64,000 nt of DNA, from assembly GCA_026686845.1 (NCBI GenBank), contig JAIVEN010000024.1, positions 6,311,501 through 6,375,500 on the forward strand, given 5' to 3'. This document shows, one piece after another, positions 10,527 to 22,825 of this stretch (its first letter is position 1; each line of letters begins with the position of its first letter). The notes below the pieces were generated by a model, which saw only the letters and a program-made list of their open reading frames with translations, was not told the DNA's origin and did no database searches. The DNA is from Adenanthera pavonina (lineage: Eukaryota; Streptophyta; Magnoliopsida; Fabales; Fabaceae). Position numbers and translations under genes: made by a program.

Positions 10527-13037
10527 TGTAACACCTTAATTTTAGGCCTAATTTCGCATGTATTAGACCAATATAGATTTCTTTCATTATAGTTTAAAAG
10601 TTTGAATCAAAATATAATAAAAACAGAAATTTTTCTCACGGGTACTATTCATTTGACATTTTTCTTTTTACCCTATGAAATTTGAAAATTTATAACTAAT
10701 TCTACAAAAATTGTATTAGAGTGATTTAAATCTCTAAAAATATCTAAAAAGATTCCCTACATGAGAAAAAAAAAGAAATAGAGCAATTACTTAGCCAATT
10801 CATACAATTAATTTTTTTTTTCAAAAAGTACTAGAGATTTGGTCTTTTTCTGGAAATCTTGATTCGGACCATAATTTTGAAAAATCATAGTAATTCATAC
10901 ATAACTTCAAATTAAGTGATCTTTGTGTCTATGGAAAGCTCTTTCTGTCAAATATAAAAATACTCATATGTTTGATCACATAATACCCAAACAATATACG
11001 AATTACTCAACAGAGATCACGGTGACCTTTTCCATTCACATACTTTGTAAAATAAAATTCATACATCATGTACCTTGTCATAACTTGGTCTTATATTTTG
11101 AAATGCATTACATAAAACTCAAGGGAACAAGTTTATATGAAGGTTCAGAAGTAACATGTTCCATATGGTTTTACATAACATTTTATAAAGTAAAACCATT
11201 CTAAGCATTACTAACTTATACATTAACTTCTTTTTCCTTGCCTTTGTCTTCTTGGGCAATCTTACCATGATTTGAACCTATTCATGTTAACATTTTGAGA
11301 GGAATAAGATTCATGGAATCTCAGTAGTTAACACTAATCAAGCAAATAAATCATCACATATTGCAAGCATACATCGTCAAATCATCATTCAATCATTTAA
11401 AATCATTCATGCTCAAACATTTTGTAGAAAATTGGGCAGAGTTTCCCCTTATATTTTGGACATCTTGGGGTCTCAAATCCCCTCAAATAATTCAAGCAAC
11501 AACACCATTTCATCACAAATCATCACTTCAGACAATAGACAAGTCATTAAAGTAATGCAATTATCATGACAATACATAAGAAAGAATATGTAAGTTAACT
11601 ACTGTTTAGCCTTCCAATCCTTTCTAAAATTTGCACATCCTTTCTTTAGTCTTCTAGCATTTCTTTGAATCCTATAGTACCATAAAACAAGGTCATAAGC
11701 CACTAGTTGCATGACTTCAAAGACAAAGTACTCTCTTGAATCATAAAATCTCATTTTGCCTTCCTTTGATTTTTCTTTGTACAACACACTTGTTCTTACA
11801 TGATTTGGACCCAAGGAATCCATTTTGAGGTCAAAATCATGAAATTTCCTTCCAATAACTAACCCTAGTCTAACAAAAAATTTGCATAAAATGGGAGAAA
11901 ATGATTTACTTCACTAAACGTGAAACAACTTGTGATTTCGTATTTCTTGAGACTTTTCTAAACTTTTCTTAAGGTTCTATGGTTAAGAGATCAACTTTCT
12001 CTCTCTAACATATTTCCATGGAAAAAAGGGAGAGAAAAACCTCATGAAAGCTTCTTAAAACACTATAGAAATAGAACACTAGCTAATGATCATAGAAAAT
12101 TATCTTGATGTTCTTCCCTTCAACTTCCTCTTCTTGCTCTTCCTTTCTTATTCATATATTTTGCTCTATCTCTCACTCTTCCCTTGTCGTTTCAGATGTG
12201 AATGAAGAATAATGAAGGCTGAATTTGCGTAACTCAAGCACTTGAGGAGAGATATGAACTGAGGGAATAGTAACATTAAGTTAATTAACCAATTTCAGTT
12301 ACTTTATTAAAGCTTTTTGATTAATTCTTTGTGAGTTTTTTGCTTTTGCAATTCACACCATATACAAGGATTTTTGGCCAAAAATTGCTTCATAAATTTT
12401 AATGAATTAAAATAATCTTTACCGATTAATTTTACCAGTACCTATTAATTATTTTTGCCATACTTGTCATTAAATTTGTACATGATTATCCAAAAATTAC
12501 TTTTAAATTAAAATAATTTCTTTATCTCAAATTATATTTGGGTAGGGTCCATTCACTGTCCTTGACATTGCATTGCTTTTTCTGTAATATAAAATCACCT
12601 TTTATCCGGTTAAATTTTAACTTTAGAACTTAATGTTCAATATAAAATCATATTGATTTAACTAACTTTTAAACAATATTCCATTGGGTTTAACTCGTCA
12701 AGAGTTTCATTTTGGCTATAATTTTTCATATTTACAAAAATGCCTTGATCCGAGGCCAATTTTTATTTTTTGAAACTTTCAGGTCCTTTCTTATAGTTTT
12801 ACCTAGGGACTAAATTGTACTAAATTATTTATTCTAAGGATCATTTAACAAAAAATTCTTATTTCTTGGGCCAAATTACAATTTCTCATTTTTCTTCTAA
12901 CATAGAAAATGACATTTTTGCCCTTATCCGTCTTTTTGTATATCTTTATGTTTTCTGTAATTCCATTTGCATTTTGAGTTATCTTCGACTCCTACCTTCT
13001 ACATTATTCAATATCTATTAAAAATTAGGATATTACA
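10527..13037 (+). repeat. large solo LTR (family A), exact 5-bp target duplication
   Basis: Starts TGTAACACCTTAATTTTAGG and ends AGGATATTACA, 2511 bp, flanked by AGTAG at 10522-10526 and 13038-13042, a perfect duplication. It is homologous to 14093-17433 (shared start, the TCTCAAATCCCCT / TTCAAGCCCCTTT segment, the ACACACTTGTTCTTA segment, and the end). It has no coding capacity and no internal region, so it is a recombination product of a long-LTR retrotransposon, probably gypsy-type by LTR size and ends (inference). Confidence 0.88.
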
Positions 13038-13042
13038 AGTAG

Positions 13043-14087
13043 CTTCTTTTCCATTGGATTCACATGTATTAAATCTATCTTTGGTATAGTATTTTAGGAT
13101 TATGTATGACATATAGAAAACTAGATGCCAAGTACTATGTATGATAGTGTAGCAGTGGACATGCAACACCCGTAGTCTAAGGAATGTTAATGTTTAACTT
13201 GCTTACTTATTTACTCTTATGTACAATTACTCATTAATGATTCCGGTTTGGATCGAAACTTGAATGTGAATTGGATGATAATCATAAATTATTGTGTAGT
13301 TTGAGTCTAAATGTGTATCATGTTCCATGCATGCTTTAGTCGTTTATTGGATTGGGTTGTGTATGCTTAGAATTCATCATGATAGAAATTTGTGTTATAC
13401 TTATATCGCCTTGTGATGTACTTTCATTAGCCTATGATGTACTTACATTGGCAAACAAAATACTTATAACAACCCCACATTATACTTATAACCTACATGC
13501 ATTGGACATACATTGGGCTGAATATGGTTGATGTATTATTTCTAAATTAAGAGAATAATTTTTCTAATACAAAAAGGTTTTAAAAATTTTAAATATCCCT
13601 TTTTTTATCTTATTTTAATTCCCTTTACTCATTAAACTACCTTTAATATGATTGTTAGTGGGTTTTGAGTGTAAGGGTGTTATAAATAAAGGGCTAGAAT
13701 TTTGCCAAGTGGCACAAGTAAAAACCATTAGATGAGAAGAGAATTTCCTATAAATAAAGAAGCACTCCTTCCCCTTCAAACCACACCAAAGTGGTGCCAT
13801 TTAATTAGAGAGGACAGGAGGAAGAGAATGTGAGGTTTTGCGAGAGGAAAAGAAGGCTATGCAAGTAAGAAGGGAGGACTTACAAAGAAAAGAGAAGCCT
13901 AGAGTAGGAATTAACACCAAGGTAGAAACTTGTTCTTATTCTTGCATTTTATTCTCTTTTAAAGTAGTTGATTTGATATGATAATTGTATTTCCATTTTG
14001 TGAAAATATGTTTGAGTAATGAAATTATGCTTATGTCTGAATGAAAGCTATGATTTTTATTATGAACATGCATGAACATTGTTGAAT
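13043..14087. other. non-coding DNA between two solo LTRs
   Basis: AT-rich with no domain found. Around 13680-13900 it is purine-rich and resembles LTR or leader sequence. It appears to be continuous with 17439-18386 once the solo LTR at 14093-17433 is removed. Confidence 0.35.
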
Positions 14088-14092
14088 GAACA

Positions 14093-17000
14093 TGTAACAC
14101 CTTACTTTTAGACTCATTTTCCATGAATTAGACTCCTTTTAAGTTTGATTATACTTGATTCTAAGCTTGAATCACATGAGAATGAAAATAAGAATTTTCA
14201 AAATTTTCAGTTACTATTCATATGGTAGTTTTCATTTTACTGACTGAATTTTAAAAATTCATAACTAATTCTAGAAAAATTATTTCATAGTGATTCAAGT
14301 CTCTTAAAATAGATAAAAACCTTATATACATGGGAAAAATATGAAATAGAGAATTCACTTGACCAATTTATACAGTTTATTTCTCAAATATTTACTGTAT
14401 ATTTGGTCATTTTCTCTTCCCCAGGATTTTGGCCTTATATTTAAAAATTCATATCTCACTCTACCATGAGCCAAATCAAACATTCTTTATGTCATATGAA
14501 ATCCCTGTGAGTCTATTTATATAAATATTTTTATTCTACATTTATTCAACTTGCACAGGACATGGTGTTAACTTAAATCATAAAGGGTCAGAATTCCACT
14601 TTTGCTGGAACAGTTTTGGGAAAATCTCCATATCTCCTATCATGTAGCTCCAATTACCTCCAAATCAGTGGCATATGAAACTAAAAATATAGACCTTTCC
14701 ATAAATATAAACCAATGAATTTTTGGAGCTTTGTACGATTTTATATAAGCTTTTGAATTTTCCAGTACTTACTTTTCAGTTTTCAGTTTTCCCATTCTTG
14801 CCCTGTTCTGAACCCTGAATTAGAAAATTCACCATTAATTGTACACAACTCCAAATGGAGTGAATTAGGTGTCATATTAAAGCTGGAGATGTTCTCTATC
14901 TGGTATAAAAATATCATAAACTTACCCTCACATTAAGTATAGAACAAGGGCGAATGAAGCAGATATGTTGGGAAAATGCCCTGTTTCAGTCTACATTGCA
15001 ATTTCCTTGCCAAAACCCTTGCAAATGAATTCATTTTGGCATGTAACTTGGTAGAATATAACTTCATATCCCAACATAAAGAACTGGAAATTTTCATACA
15101 TTTTCTACAACATTAACATATTATTCACTATTTTATAATTTCATACAAAGCAAGGCACGAATAACCATTCACCCTATAACAAAATGGCTTGCAATATCAT
15201 TTCCTTCTTCATGCCTTTTGCTCATTCCTTAACTCTTTTGCATTGGTTCTCCCTAGCATGGTTAGTCATTGAAGGGGGGTGAGATTCAAAGAATCTCAGT
15301 AGCATTATCCAGTCACACACATATATCATCACATTTCACATAGATTATCAAGCAAACTCATCAATTCATATAATGCCATAACAATTTTATGAAAATTTCG
15401 GCAGAGTTTCACTTTGTAAATTGGGCATTCCGGAGCTTCAAGCCCCTTTAAACAACTCAGCCAACAATCAATGGACATCACAAAATATTAATCATGGTAT
15501 CAAACAAGTCATAGAGTTCACAAACATTCATAAGACAATATAATGCATAGAATGGAAATATGCTACCTTTATGTATTCCCTTCCTTTCCAAACTTTGTGC
15601 ACCTATTCTTTGGCTTGCTTAAGCTTCCTTGAACCTATACATATCATCATTTAATCCATTTAGCCACTGATTTTCGGAATTATACAATACCATGCACACT
15701 AAACCCTAACTTTTTCACTTAGTGTTCCTTTGATCTTTCTTTGTACAACACACTTGTTCTTAAGATTTTGGACCATGGGGAATCCATTTTTGGGGTTAAA
15801 ATCATGAAATTCTATTTCATTTCCAAACCCTAAATAGGCAAAAATTTTCATAAATTTGTAGAAAAATATCTACCCGATTAATTTGCAATCTAATGGCATA
15901 ATCTTAATCCTTGAAGCCTATACATCACTTTTCATGGATCACTTTCTTCATGGCTTCATTTTCTCTCTCTACTCTCTCTCTAGGTCAAAACTTCAGTGAG
16001 AAAAATGAGAGAGAATAGCCTACTAAACTTTTCAAAAGCTCAAGAGATCACAAGATAATGGTTAAAAGAAATTACCTTGAGTTTTTGGGACCAAACTTGT
16101 GATTTTTCCCTCTCCTTTTTTGCTCTCTCTTTTTCACGCCACTTGCTCTCTTCTCCACTGGTTCATCGTGAGGGAGGTTGAAGATGAAGGCAAAAATGAC
16201 ATAATGTATATATTTATTTAATATAATTATTCAATTAACCTTTTCTTTTAACTTTATTGCTTTTCTTCTTAAAAAAGCTTTTGCAAAATTCCACATGTGT
16301 CCCAATCTGAATTTCCACGTAATTCACTCCCTTTTTGGTCAAAAATTGCTTCAATAATTTTTATGGACCAAAATACCCTTTACCGATTAAATTTACCCGT
16401 ACCGATTAAGTATTTTTGCTAAAATTGTCATTAAATTGGTACAGGATTATTCAACAATTACTTTTAGTCCAAAATCATTATCTAGACCCAAAATATATTT
16501 TATTAAGGTCCAATCATTGTTCTTGAATCAGTACTGCCTTTTCCAGCAGTCTAAATGACCTTTATCGGGTAAAATATTAATATTAAACCCTAATTACCCA
16601 ATAAATATTATTTTGACCTTAACAAATTCTATACTATATTTCATTGGGTCTAACTCATTAAAAGCTTCATTTTGACTATAATTTCTCATATTTACAAAAA
16701 TGCCCTTGACCAGGGGCTAATTTATAATTTTTAGAATTTTTGGGTCATTAGGTGTAATTTTCCCCGAGACATTTCTAATTGCGTCATTTTTATGACTTTA
16801 AGGACATGGATGTCCTTTTAATAATTCTTTGGGGCCAAAAATATAATTTCTCATTTTTCCATCCAACCGGAAAAAATGACCTCTTTGCCCTTCTTCATGC
16901 TTAATGGTGTTTCTCCGTTTTTTCCAATTCCTCATACATTTTATGATATCAACTTTTTCATTTTTGGGCATTCAATTCATTATTCACATTTTACTTCTAA

Positions 17001-17433
17001 AGTGGGAATGACCGTTTTGCCCTTAAGCCGGGTCAAAAATATAATTATCCATTCTTTCGGGTACTTTCTTGTAATTTCACCCAAAGACCAATTTTTTTAT
17101 TATTTCCTTTTCACTATTCACATTAACTTTCAAATTGGTCTATCTCTCAACCTATACCTCCCGGGAATACAATACTTATACCATTGTGCTCAGCTTGGAG
17201 CAGACTTTCATTCAAGTGGTATATTGTATATTTTCCGTGGTAAGTTCTGGAATTAATTTCTGCTAAGACCTTATGGAAAAGTAATTCCAATTAAGGACCA
17301 AACATAATTTTTCCTAAAAATTAAATGAGAAATTAATTCCTTCTAAAACCCGATTATATATAGCCTTTTCGTTTCACTTCGTTTCTCATCTTTTATTCAT
17401 TCTATAGCATCTCATAAAAGTTGGGATATTACA
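14093..17433 (+). repeat. large solo LTR (family A), exact 5-bp target duplication
   Basis: Starts TGTAACACCTTACTTTTAG and ends TTGGGATATTACA, 3341 bp, flanked by GAACA at 14088-14092 and 17434-17438, a perfect duplication. Same family as 10527-13037 but about 830 bp longer; the extra length is spread over the 14.4-15.2 kb and 16.9-17.4 kb parts. A 126-codon open frame at 16876-17256 has no family signature and is taken as chance. No internal region is attached. Confidence 0.88.
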
Positions 17434-17438
17434 GAACA

Positions 17439-18386
17439 TGTTTGAATTTCACGAGAATATGCTTTTGATCTTAAAAGTGATGGAAATACCATGAGATTTT
17501 GTTAATATATATAGTTTGTTAAATTACATGAATACTATCATGCTTGAATGAAATAAAGTTGTTATTAAGATTTTTCCAAACCTCATCCCCCTATAAACTC
17601 TAATCATGTGTAGTTCCAAGCGAAAGAGAAGGAGCCATGAAGATTTATAAGTATAATGTATTTATTTTGAAATTATGTTGTAATTATGAAAGTTGAAATA
17701 TGTATTATGACATGATGAATTTTATGTATGACATAGTTGATTAGAAGGTTTCATGAGGAAATCATGGCCCCACAATGTGCATTTTAGTATTTCCAAATTT
17801 ATGTATTAGAGTAGGTATTAATAATATACCTTTGTTTAGAAAGATGATGATTTAGTGAAAATGATGAAAAGATTGGAAGTAATTGATGATAACATGTAGG
17901 GAAATTCTTAAACATCAAACCAAGCCAAAGAGCACCTTATTTGGCTAAATATAACCTAAGTTATGGAATTTCTAAGACAAATAAATAAAATTTGGAAATT
18001 TTGAGGATCATATGAACAATAAATTGTATTGATTGGTGAGATGGATTTCTATATGAATATTTTTCCCTTATAAAAGATTTTAAGAGTTTGAGGTAGAAAT
18101 TTGAATGGACCCAATACAATTCTTCTAAAATTAATTATGAATTTTCAAAGTTACGTAAAAAATAGTTATCAAATGAATAGTAACCCTATTAACCATTTTG
18201 GCCAATTTTTGTTATTGGCTCATTTTCACTTCCAGATACATTCTAATGAAACTTAGAGGATATAAAATAAATAGAAAATGATTCTATAAGTAAGGTGTCA
18301 CAGGCCACCTCTAATTATTAAATATTTAAATTATTTTTTGTTTGTTATTATGGTTAAAAGTACTTTTGCACTTTTTTTAATAATAA
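17439..18386. other. non-coding AT-rich DNA
   Basis: No coding or RNA gene recognised. AAGGTGTCACA at 18292-18302 looks like an LTR 3' end, but no partner start with a matching duplication was found. Confidence 0.35.
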
Positions 18387-18391
18387 TATTA

Positions 18392-20048
18392 TATTGAATC
18401 AAGTGTTTTGATGATTTCAAACCAACCTTCAAGAGCTTGAAAAGAAGATATAAAAGGTGCACAAAAGATCTCAAATGAAGAAATTCAAGAAAAATCAGCA
18501 CAAGAATAGATGTAGAATATCTAATAGTGTTTAAATTGAGTAAAAGACTTTGAATTGGCAAAAAGATGTTTTAAAACTATGATTCTATGTTAATCCATGG
18601 AATATTTGAAAAACACCCACTAACAGACGAAGTTTAAAACGTTTATACTGATATACAGTTTTGAAAATTCGAACTTTGGCTTCGGAAATTCGAATTTCGT
18701 ATTGAAAATGAACAAGTCTGAAAAGAGACTTCTCTGACAGATGAACTTTGACTGCAGAAATTCGAATTTTGAATATTGTCTGAAAAGAGCCTTCTTTGAT
18801 AGACAAACTTTGGCTTTTGAAAATTCAAATTTCAGACAAAATACAACTTATGAAAAAAAAAATTCGTCTGAGGATATATCAAAGTTTATCTGAAAACTGA
18901 GTTTGGAAAGAGCATCAAAATGGCTCATTGACAGACAAACTTTGAACATGAAAATTCAAATTTCAGAGACAAAGCTTGTGAGTCTATTATGATGATATGT
19001 TGACATACGAATGATAGTATTCAAAAATTCAAACTTTGAAGTAAGTCTGAAAAGAGGCCTCTCTGACAGACGAACTTTACATTTTGAAAATTCAAATTTT
19101 GAATAGATGAACTATTGTGCCTTATTGAACTACCCACTGACAGACGAATTTTGGGTATCAAAATTTGAATTTCGAAGGCACTGTAGCAAAATGAAACAAC
19201 TGTTCATACTCTCCAGAAAAACCTTAAACTTGAAAATTCGTATGTTCCAACATAGAAACATTTTTCAAAAATCAAAATTCAAACTTTGCTTTATGATAGA
19301 CGAACTTCGAATGTTCAATGTTAAAGTCTTTAACTTTTGATTTCTGTGAAATTCATCTGTTGACTAACCAAAATTCAAACTTTGAGTGTCAAAAGCATTA
19401 AATGCGGTTGGTGAACGGATATTTTTTCAGAGTAACCATTATGTAACTTCTCCAACGGATAGATTTTGTCTCTAACGTATAGTTAAGACTTAAATCTATA
19501 AATATAACATCACTTGAAGTTGTGAAAAATGATTTTAACATTGTATATATTGAAACTCTGCCAAATCATCAACTCAAAGTCTCTTACTCTCACATACTTC
19601 ATTCTTTGTACTCCAACTTTCATATACACTCTGATTAAGAGAGTTTATCCATTGTAAACAATCTTATCTTCATCTGGAAGAAAGATTTTCTTATGAGGGG
19701 ATATCACAAGGGATTGGGGAAGCACTTAGTTAGAGTGCAAAGAGAGAAAGTGTGAGCTCTAAAAATAGAGTATCATAGTTGTACTGTAGCATTTGTAAGA
19801 AGCCCACTGAATTCTTACAAGATAGTGAAAAATCTCAAGTGGTGGCTTGAGGACTAGACGTAGGTCAAGATTAAGAGACCGAACTAGGATAAACATCTGT
19901 GTCTTCCCTTCTCTATTACTACTTTTACTTGTCATTCACTTATACTCTGTTTTACTGTCACCTTTACTTTCTTCACTTTATTGACATTTTGCAGAAAATT
20001 TTAATCTTCCCAATTCACCCCCCTCTTAGGAAGCCAGCATATCTAACA
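18392..20048 (+). repeat. 5' LTR of the SIRE-like element
   Basis: Collinear with 29951-31606 with only a few mismatches per 60 bases in rows compared. It begins TATTGAATCAAG (3' copy TGTTGAATCAAG) and ends ATATCTAACA. The first kilobase (U3) is an array of CAGACGAACTT-like boxes each followed by AAATTCGAATTT-like palindromes. A TATAAATATA box is at 19497-19506, and the CACCCCCCTCTT segment precedes the end. Confidence 0.93.
19497..19506 (+). promoter_or_regulatory. TATA box of the 5' LTR
   Basis: TATAAATATA lies about 550 bases before the LTR end and is conserved at the same place in the 3' LTR (31055-31064) and in the solo LTRs (40300, 54482, 56432, 60921). It is the likely core promoter for element RNA. 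Confidence 0.65.
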
Positions 20049-20050
20049 AG

Positions 20051-20060
20051 TGGTATCAGA
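20051..20060 (+). other. primer-binding site (initiator Met tRNA)
   Basis: TGGTATCAGA, two bases after the 5' LTR, is the usual complement of the 3' end of plant initiator methionine tRNA, the standard primer of Ty1/copia elements. It confirms the LTR boundary and the element's orientation. Confidence 0.88.
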
Positions 20061-20103
20061 CACTGGATTCTCAAACAAAGGATTTAACAGTCCGAGAAGA
20101 ACA

Positions 20104-22825
20104 ATGGCTGGCTTTGGAGAGAGTATACTACCAGAGGGAAACAATACAAATAGACCACCTGGCTTCAGTGGATAGCACTATGGATATTGGAAGATTAGAA
20201 TGCAAATCTATCTCCAGTCCATTGATCTAGACATATGGTCTGTCATCCAGAAGGAAGATTTTGTCCCAATGATATTGCAAGATGATGGGAAGTACAGAGA
20301 GAAGCCAGAGGCTGATTGGAACGAGGAAGATAGGAGAAGAGTCTTATTGAGCTTCAAAGCAAAACACTGCCTGGTCAGTGCATTGAATCAAGATGAATTC
20401 TACAGGGTCTAACAATGCTCCATAGCCAAGGATATGTGAGACACCCTTGAAATCGCTCATAAATGAATCACTGGAGTTAGAGAAAACAAATTGAACTCCT
20501 GCATTGGAGAATATGAGAGCTTCAGAATGGTTGAAGGAGAGAGTGTCAAAGAACTGCAAAAGAGATTCACCCTCATTATGAATCAATTGAAAAGTCTTGG
20601 CAAGGAGTACTGATGAAGGCAAGTTAAGGGAAATAATGGGCCATGGACAAATTCAAGACCCACTTTAAGGCATTGGAGGACCAATGACCAGAGCTAGGAC
20701 CAAAGCCATGAAGCAAGCCATGAATGGGTTGATCAAAAATATGATTAACATGGAACCATTGTATTTGAATGATTTTGAGGCCCAAAACAAAGAAGGAGAC
20801 AAGCTGAAAATGTGGAGCCAAATTATAGTCAACAAGCCCAACTTGGAGAAGGCCCAATATGGAGAATTCACTTAAAATACATGTGCTTCTCATGTGATCA
20901 CTAAAAGTGACGTTTTTAATAAGTTTTATTAGGATTATTTTAGTCAATTTGTTTCCTTTTAAATAAAAGGCAAATAATGATCTGATTTGCTTTGCTTTAT
21001 GCATTTAAGAGGAGCCAACCTTTTCAAATTCAAAATTAGAATTAAATGCTCATTTTGACTTAGGATTTCCTTTTTGTATTTATTAGCATTAATAATGTTA
21101 GGTTTGTGAGGTGAACTAGAGTTAGTTTGTGGGTTAATACTTGCTTATAAATAGGCACCTCTTGTACTCTTGCAAACCACAACATGAATGAATGAATTTC
21201 TTTTCAGCAACTTTGTTGTTGTTCAGTGAGTTCTTTCTTGCTTATCCTTGAGTGCCAGAAAGAATGAGGACTTATTAAGGAGTGGTGATCCTTGTGGCGT
21301 CCCGGAGTTAGGATTCAAGAGACGGGTTCTCTTGGAGTCTACTTCCTTCGACCAACATTTTGTGCAGTCTTCTTATTTCATTGTGTCTATTTTCTTTAGT
21401 TTTTGTTCATTGTTGTTCTTCATTGTTCTTGTGCTCAATTCATCTTTCCTTGAGTTGCACGATCCTTATATCAAAGAAAGCTCTTAGGACAGGTTCCTAA
21501 CGTGTCTCCCATTAAGTACACTCAAACAGAAAAGGTCAGAAAGATCCTCAGAGCTCTTCCTCTAGAATGGCAACCCAAAGTAACAGCAATAGAGGAAGCC
21601 AGAGGAGAATCAATGGCATCTGTCATATCCCTCTTCAGTAGCCTCGAAGAATATGAAGGAAAGATGAAGGCTCTCAAGGAAGCAGGCCAAGACAGAAAGA
21701 AAAAAGGTCTTGCTCTGAAAGCTGGTGAGGAGAAAGAAGAAGAATCTGACAATAGAGATGAGCTAGATGAAGAAACTCTGGCTATGATGGTCAGAAAATT
21801 TAGAAGATTTTACAACAAGAAAAGAAACAAGAAATTCTTCAAGAAAGGAGCAGCTGGAGATAGCAAGAGAGAAGGAAAAGAACTTGTCACTTGCTACGAG
21901 TGCAAGAAGCAAGGACATATCAAATGAGATTGTCTACAATTCCTTAAGAAGCAAGAGAAAGAAAAGAAAGCTGCAGATAAAGGCAAGAAGAGAAGAGCTT
22001 ACATCTCATCAATATGGGGTAACAGCTCAGATGAAGAAGATGAAGAAGAAGAAGAAGAAGATAAGATTGCCAACATTTGTCTGATGGCACTTACATCTGA
22101 AAAAGTTGAAATCCCATCCAACAGTGATCAGGAAAATGAGGCATATGAATTTGAACCTTCCTATTCTGAATTACTGGATGCATTTCATGAATTGCATGAT
22201 GAGTTCATTAAGACTGCCAAAGAACTCAAACAAGCTAAGAGAAAGATTATCAAGTTAGAATCTCAGCATAAAATCTCTGAAACTGCTTATCTGCATATTG
22301 CTGAATCTGCTTGCTATAAATCATGCATTGAATTAAAGCAAACCAATGACTATCTGGTGAAAAGCATGTCTAGACTTACTAAAGGAAAATATATGTTATT
22401 TGCTTTAATGGGAAGTCAGAGAATAACACAAGGAAAGGCTAGACTTGGCTATGACCCTTGTGCAGTAAAAGAAAAGATTAGGAAGAAAAATCAAAATGTG
22501 TACATAAGATATTTTGTGCATGATAGTGGCAGTAAAAAGAAAGATCATATTTCACAACATATTGAATCCTATGATCAACCAAAGCATGTAAAACAAAAAT
22601 ATTATCTACATTGCTTTCTTCCTGCATCTCAATCCAGCAGTCCCTTTACCACCTGTCACTTTTATAACAAGAAGGGACATATTTCCAGTTCATGTGCTTT
22701 AAAGAAAAATGGACTTGATAGGATGGTTAAATGGATTCCCAAAGGTGCATTTGTATCTAGGGAAAATACTACTGATAGAAAAGGACCCAAGCAAATTTGG
22801 GTACCTAAAAGGAAAATATAACTGA
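20104..22825 (+). pseudogene. gag: SIRE-like gag, split by a solo LTR
   Basis: Capsid protein of the copia element, in frame 1 from the ATG at 20104 (MAGFGESILPEGNNTNRPPG). Stops occur at 20173, 20410 and others. The UBN2-type core (LQKRFTLIMNQLKSLGKEY) runs to 20610, where a gypsy solo LTR with its duplicated target interrupts it. Coding resumes at TQTEKVRKILRALPLEWQ (21520 on). The zinc knuckle CYECKKQGHIK has a TGA at 21925-21927 where the family has a Trp codon. An acidic run, a Lys-rich coiled-coil-like stretch and a second knuckle (CHFYNKKGHISSSC, Tyr in place of Cys) follow. The frame ends with TAA at 22819-22821, just before protease in another frame. Confidence 0.88.
20611..21514 (+). 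repeat. gypsy-family solo LTR inserted in copia gag
   Basis: 904 bp starting TGATGAAGGC and ending GTGTCTCCCATTA, flanked by AGTAC at 20606-20610 and 21515-21519, an exact duplication of the gag sequence. Removing it restores the gag reading at the junction. It carries the integrase-tail coding (GPMTRARTKAMKQAMNG from about 20680), a TATAAATA box at 21146-21153, and the same downstream segment (GTGGCGTCCCGGAG, GGTTCTCTTGGAG) as the 3' LTR at 5108-6061. Homologous to the minus-strand copy at 7842-8742. Confidence 0.92.

Noticed and set aside
16876..17256. 126-codon open frame as a gene
   Set aside because: It lies inside a solo LTR, has biased low-complexity composition and no family signature.
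6798..18302. A large LTR element from TGTAATATCCC (6798) to GGTGTCACA (18302) enclosing the solo LTRs
   Set aside because: The flanking five bases (GGTTG and GGCCA) do not match well and no primer site or coding was found between.
20624..21004. 126-codon minus-strand frame
   Set aside because: It is the antisense of the integrase-tail coding in the gypsy solo LTR.
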